Assembly: GCA_963678675.1 (NCBI GenBank)
Contig: OY783198.1
Location: 22,616,684 to 22,680,683 of the forward strand
Length of the DNA stretch: 64,000 nucleotides
Source of the DNA: Xiphydria camelus
Lineage: Eukaryota; Arthropoda; Insecta; Hymenoptera; Xiphydriidae
Reading direction: 5' to 3'
How positions within the stretch are numbered: position 1 is the first letter of the stretch; every line of letters begins with the position of its first letter. The notes beneath the pieces are model-generated. The model had not been told where the DNA came from and did no database searches. It saw nothing but the letters and a program-made list of their open reading frames with translations. The position numbers and the translations under genes were made by a program. This document shows positions 63,001 to 64,000 of the stretch, in pieces.

Positions 63001-63734
63001 GCGCGCGTTCCGTCCTGATACGCGATGAAAGTCGGAGCGTTTCCTCAGCGCGTGCGATATGAACGTTCGACGTTGCGTTGTTTCAGCGAAGACAGGCCAA
63101 GCCGAGCGACTCCGAGCGCAGGACGGACTCCACTTCGCATGTCGTTCAGAGACACCGGATATCGCTTCGGGTAGGTATCGAGAGGATAATTCGAAAATAA
63201 AATGTTTAGGAGTAAAGTTTTCGCGGGTAAAACGCGTCGCGGAATTAGAATGAGTCAAGGACTGAGACCGGATTCAGACCAGCGTAGAAACTAGACGCGT
63301 ATAGAACGCGACTGTGCGTCGCGTGCGGACGGGAAAATCTCTTCTCGTCGGGGGAGAGTCGCCGGTGATTAACCTGATAGATGAGGTTTGTTCGCAGGTG
63401 CTGGAGCAGATAAAGACCGCCATAGAGAACCGAAACCAGGTGGCCTCCTCGACCTCCTCCACGGAAACGACGAGCACACACGTGAGTACGCTCCCTCCGT
63501 AAATCGGCGTCGATTAACTACCTCTCGCGAACGACGCAAATAATTTGCCTTCCTCTCGTGGAGACCGTGAAAGAGAGAGAGAGAGAGAGAGAGAGAAATC
63601 TTTTTTAACGCCTCTCGCGCGACTCCGCGTTGTTTATGTGCCGCGAGTCGACTGCATCGCGGGCATTCTGACGCACAGGATTCCCTTTTACGTTACAGAC
63701 CACCGCCGAACGCTATCAGCAGGAAACCACCGAG
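52998..63734 (+). CDS. CRACD/KIAA1211-like actin-capping regulator, DUF4592 family (5' part)
   Basis: Five coding exons join in phase: 52998-53166 (ATG at 53007), 60726-60951, 61773-61923, 63398-63481 and 63699-63734, giving about 219 residues, and the frame continues past the window. The N-terminus is glycine-rich (4-18). Residues 54-70 are the basic PKKRRFHPLRGLRKIFRRK, then SRSASELL near 116-123, LSVSHDSVFPGE near 149-160 and a helix LEQIKTAIENRNQ near 181-193. The order basic patch, SxSxxLL, SHDSxF, helix matches the DUF4592 region of CRACD, which in vertebrates inhibits capping protein at actin barbed ends. The family call comes from recalled motifs, not an alignment. A phase-compatible extra exon lies at 61133. 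Confidence 0.68.
54049..54086. repeat. CT dinucleotide microsatellite
   Basis: A nearly perfect CT run of about 17-18 units in the 7.6 kb intron of the CRACD-like gene. Confidence 0.9.
54766..55200. mobile_element. Element F, copy 2 and a diverged tandem neighbour, in intron
   Basis: At 55021-55095 the sequence GATAGGGTAGTCGAGCGATC followed by GATTCCAG and ATTTTTGCGAAAAATTG resembles the left arm of copy 1, and 54980-55030 reversed resembles its right flank (GATTACGAAAA, AGTCGAT). A further related unit lies at about 54840-54960: CGATGATTTTATGGGAAG..GTCGATATCTTA there compares with CGATGATTTCATAGAAAC..GCTGATCTTA at 55147-55198. Limits are approximate. Confidence 0.5.
57364..57622 (+). mobile_element. 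MITE family A, copy 3, right end lost
   Basis: It starts GAGAGAAATAATTGCTG after CACC, as copy 2 does, and follows the family to ATCATGTTTTTGATCGAAGA. The expected right inverted repeat (reverse of GAGAGAAATAATTGC) is missing, so the copy is truncated by 15-30 bases and should be immobile. It lies in the intron of the CRACD-like gene. Confidence 0.75.
60221..60530 (+). repeat. Diverged tandem duplication in intron, period about 180 bp
   Basis: TTTTGGAAAT followed by GCGTGCTGCA occurs at about 60319-60350 and again at about 60497-60530, with weaker similarity to the left (TATCGCCTTTCG). Non-coding. Confidence 0.55.
60726..60951 (+). CDS. CRACD-like gene: basic-patch exon
   Basis: The acceptor is CCGTTTCAG. 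After completing a glutamate codon it reads PKKRRFHPLRGLRKIFRRK, a strongly basic segment, then a variable stretch and EEARSRSASELLTDSCDRE. The donor AAAG|GTGAGA leaves two bases of a codon. The basic patch followed by a serine-rich SxSELL motif is the clearest family signature. Confidence 0.75.
61133..61208 (+). CDS. CRACD-like gene: possible cassette or alternative last exon
   Basis: A long pyrimidine tract ends in CCAGCAG, a tandem (NAGNAG) acceptor. Joined to the two bases left by the previous exon it reads (S)RRPLDWPRKYRLATSLNARK then SFKQ and TAA at 61206-61208, an alternative C-terminus. If the donor CA|GTAAAT at 61204 is used instead, the exon is 72 bp (24 codons), stays open and joins the exon at 61773 in the same phase. 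Either use is possible from the sequence. Expression is not shown. Confidence 0.45.
61773..61923 (+). CDS. CRACD-like gene: SHDSVF exon
   Basis: Starting after TATTTCAG, it completes the split codon as AGT and reads VFLRRSGVEESFAKLRGGAG then QLSVSHDSVFPGEVSQTRPL and SPLDTLATLE. The SHDSxF motif is the hallmark of the DUF4592 region. The donor is GAG|GTTGGT in phase 0. Confidence 0.75.
63398..63481 (+). CDS. CRACD-like gene: helix exon
   Basis: The acceptor is TTCGCAG and the donor CAC|GTGAGT, both phase 0. It encodes VLEQIKTAIENRNQ, a predicted helix at the place where the family has its LQxxL helix, followed by a serine/threonine stretch. Confidence 0.65.
63575..63597. repeat. GA dinucleotide microsatellite
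   Basis: A run of about eleven GA units in the short intron between the exons at 63398 and 63699. Confidence 0.9.
63699..63734 (+). CDS. CRACD-like gene: 36 bp exon
   Basis: A small exon between TTACAG and GTAAGA that reads TTAERYQQETTE in phase 0 on both sides. Good splice sites and matching phase support it, but at twelve codons it is less certain than the others. The intron after it runs off the window. Confidence 0.55.
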
Positions 63735-64000
63735 GTAAGATAATGCAAAAGCATTTTTATTCCACATATCCCGATAGTTCTCGCACTTCGTGTAAACGCC
63801 CTGGCTTCGCAGTCAAGCGTGGGCTAGCTTTCGATCCACTCCTCTTTGTCGCGCTCCTCTCGACGCGGCGTATTCGCACCACGCGCTATAATTCCGCGGT
63901 GGGGTGCGCGTACTTTTGATCTCTGGAGTTTTTGAAACCTACGCCGAGCGGTTTCTTTTGCCCGGCGAAATGGGGGTAAGCCGTACACGCGGACACACGC

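Noticed and set aside
60726..63734. Reading these exons as a mucin or collagen-like low-complexity gene
   Set aside because: The basic patch, SELL and SHDSVF motifs and the consistent phases point to a defined family instead.

Overview
This is a eukaryotic nuclear window, almost certainly from an insect and probably a hymenopteran such as an ant. The support is: intron-containing genes with GT..AG junctions, GC-rich and CpG-rich spacer DNA, many short palindromic DNA transposons, and long stretches without any coding signal. There is no bacterial-type operon, CRISPR array, rRNA gene or convincing tRNA gene. The species call is inference.

Two genes can be supported, both on the + strand. (1) Positions 4648-10800 hold the last ten coding exons of an AF4/FMR2-family gene, the orthologue of Drosophila lilliputian (lilli), a super elongation complex scaffold. 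About 1,080 residues are visible: proline-rich and serine/acidic segments, an AT-hook, lysine-rich nuclear signals, a poly-glycine run and the complete C-terminal homology domain ending at a TGA. All ten exons join in phase. The start of the gene lies to the left of the window. From the stop to about 15.9 or 17.4 kb there is AT-richer DNA with several AATAAA signals and simple repeats, which fits a long 3' UTR. (2) From 52998 to beyond the right edge lies the 5' part of a gene with the hallmarks of the DUF4592 / CRACD (KIAA1211) family of actin-capping regulators. Five coding exons join in phase (about 219 residues), the first intron after the ATG is 7.6 kb, and a further exon at 61133 could be either a cassette or an alternative last exon.

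The roughly 35 kb between the genes (17.4-53.0 kb) has no believable protein-coding gene. It contains a possible non-coding first exon ending at 18489 and a set of mobile-element remains: several families of 250-360 bp inverted-repeat elements (MITEs), some in two or three copies; foldback hairpins; a direct repeat pair; and an 800 bp solo LTR with a 5 bp target duplication nested inside one of the MITEs. A piggyBac-type TTAA element of 593 bp lies in the lilli intron at 3286-3878.

I found no unambiguous new biological system. The most interesting items are the nested solo LTR, the phase-neutral 72 nt exon in the CRACD-like gene, a long hairpin in the probable lilli 3' UTR, and the uncatalogued palindromic element families.
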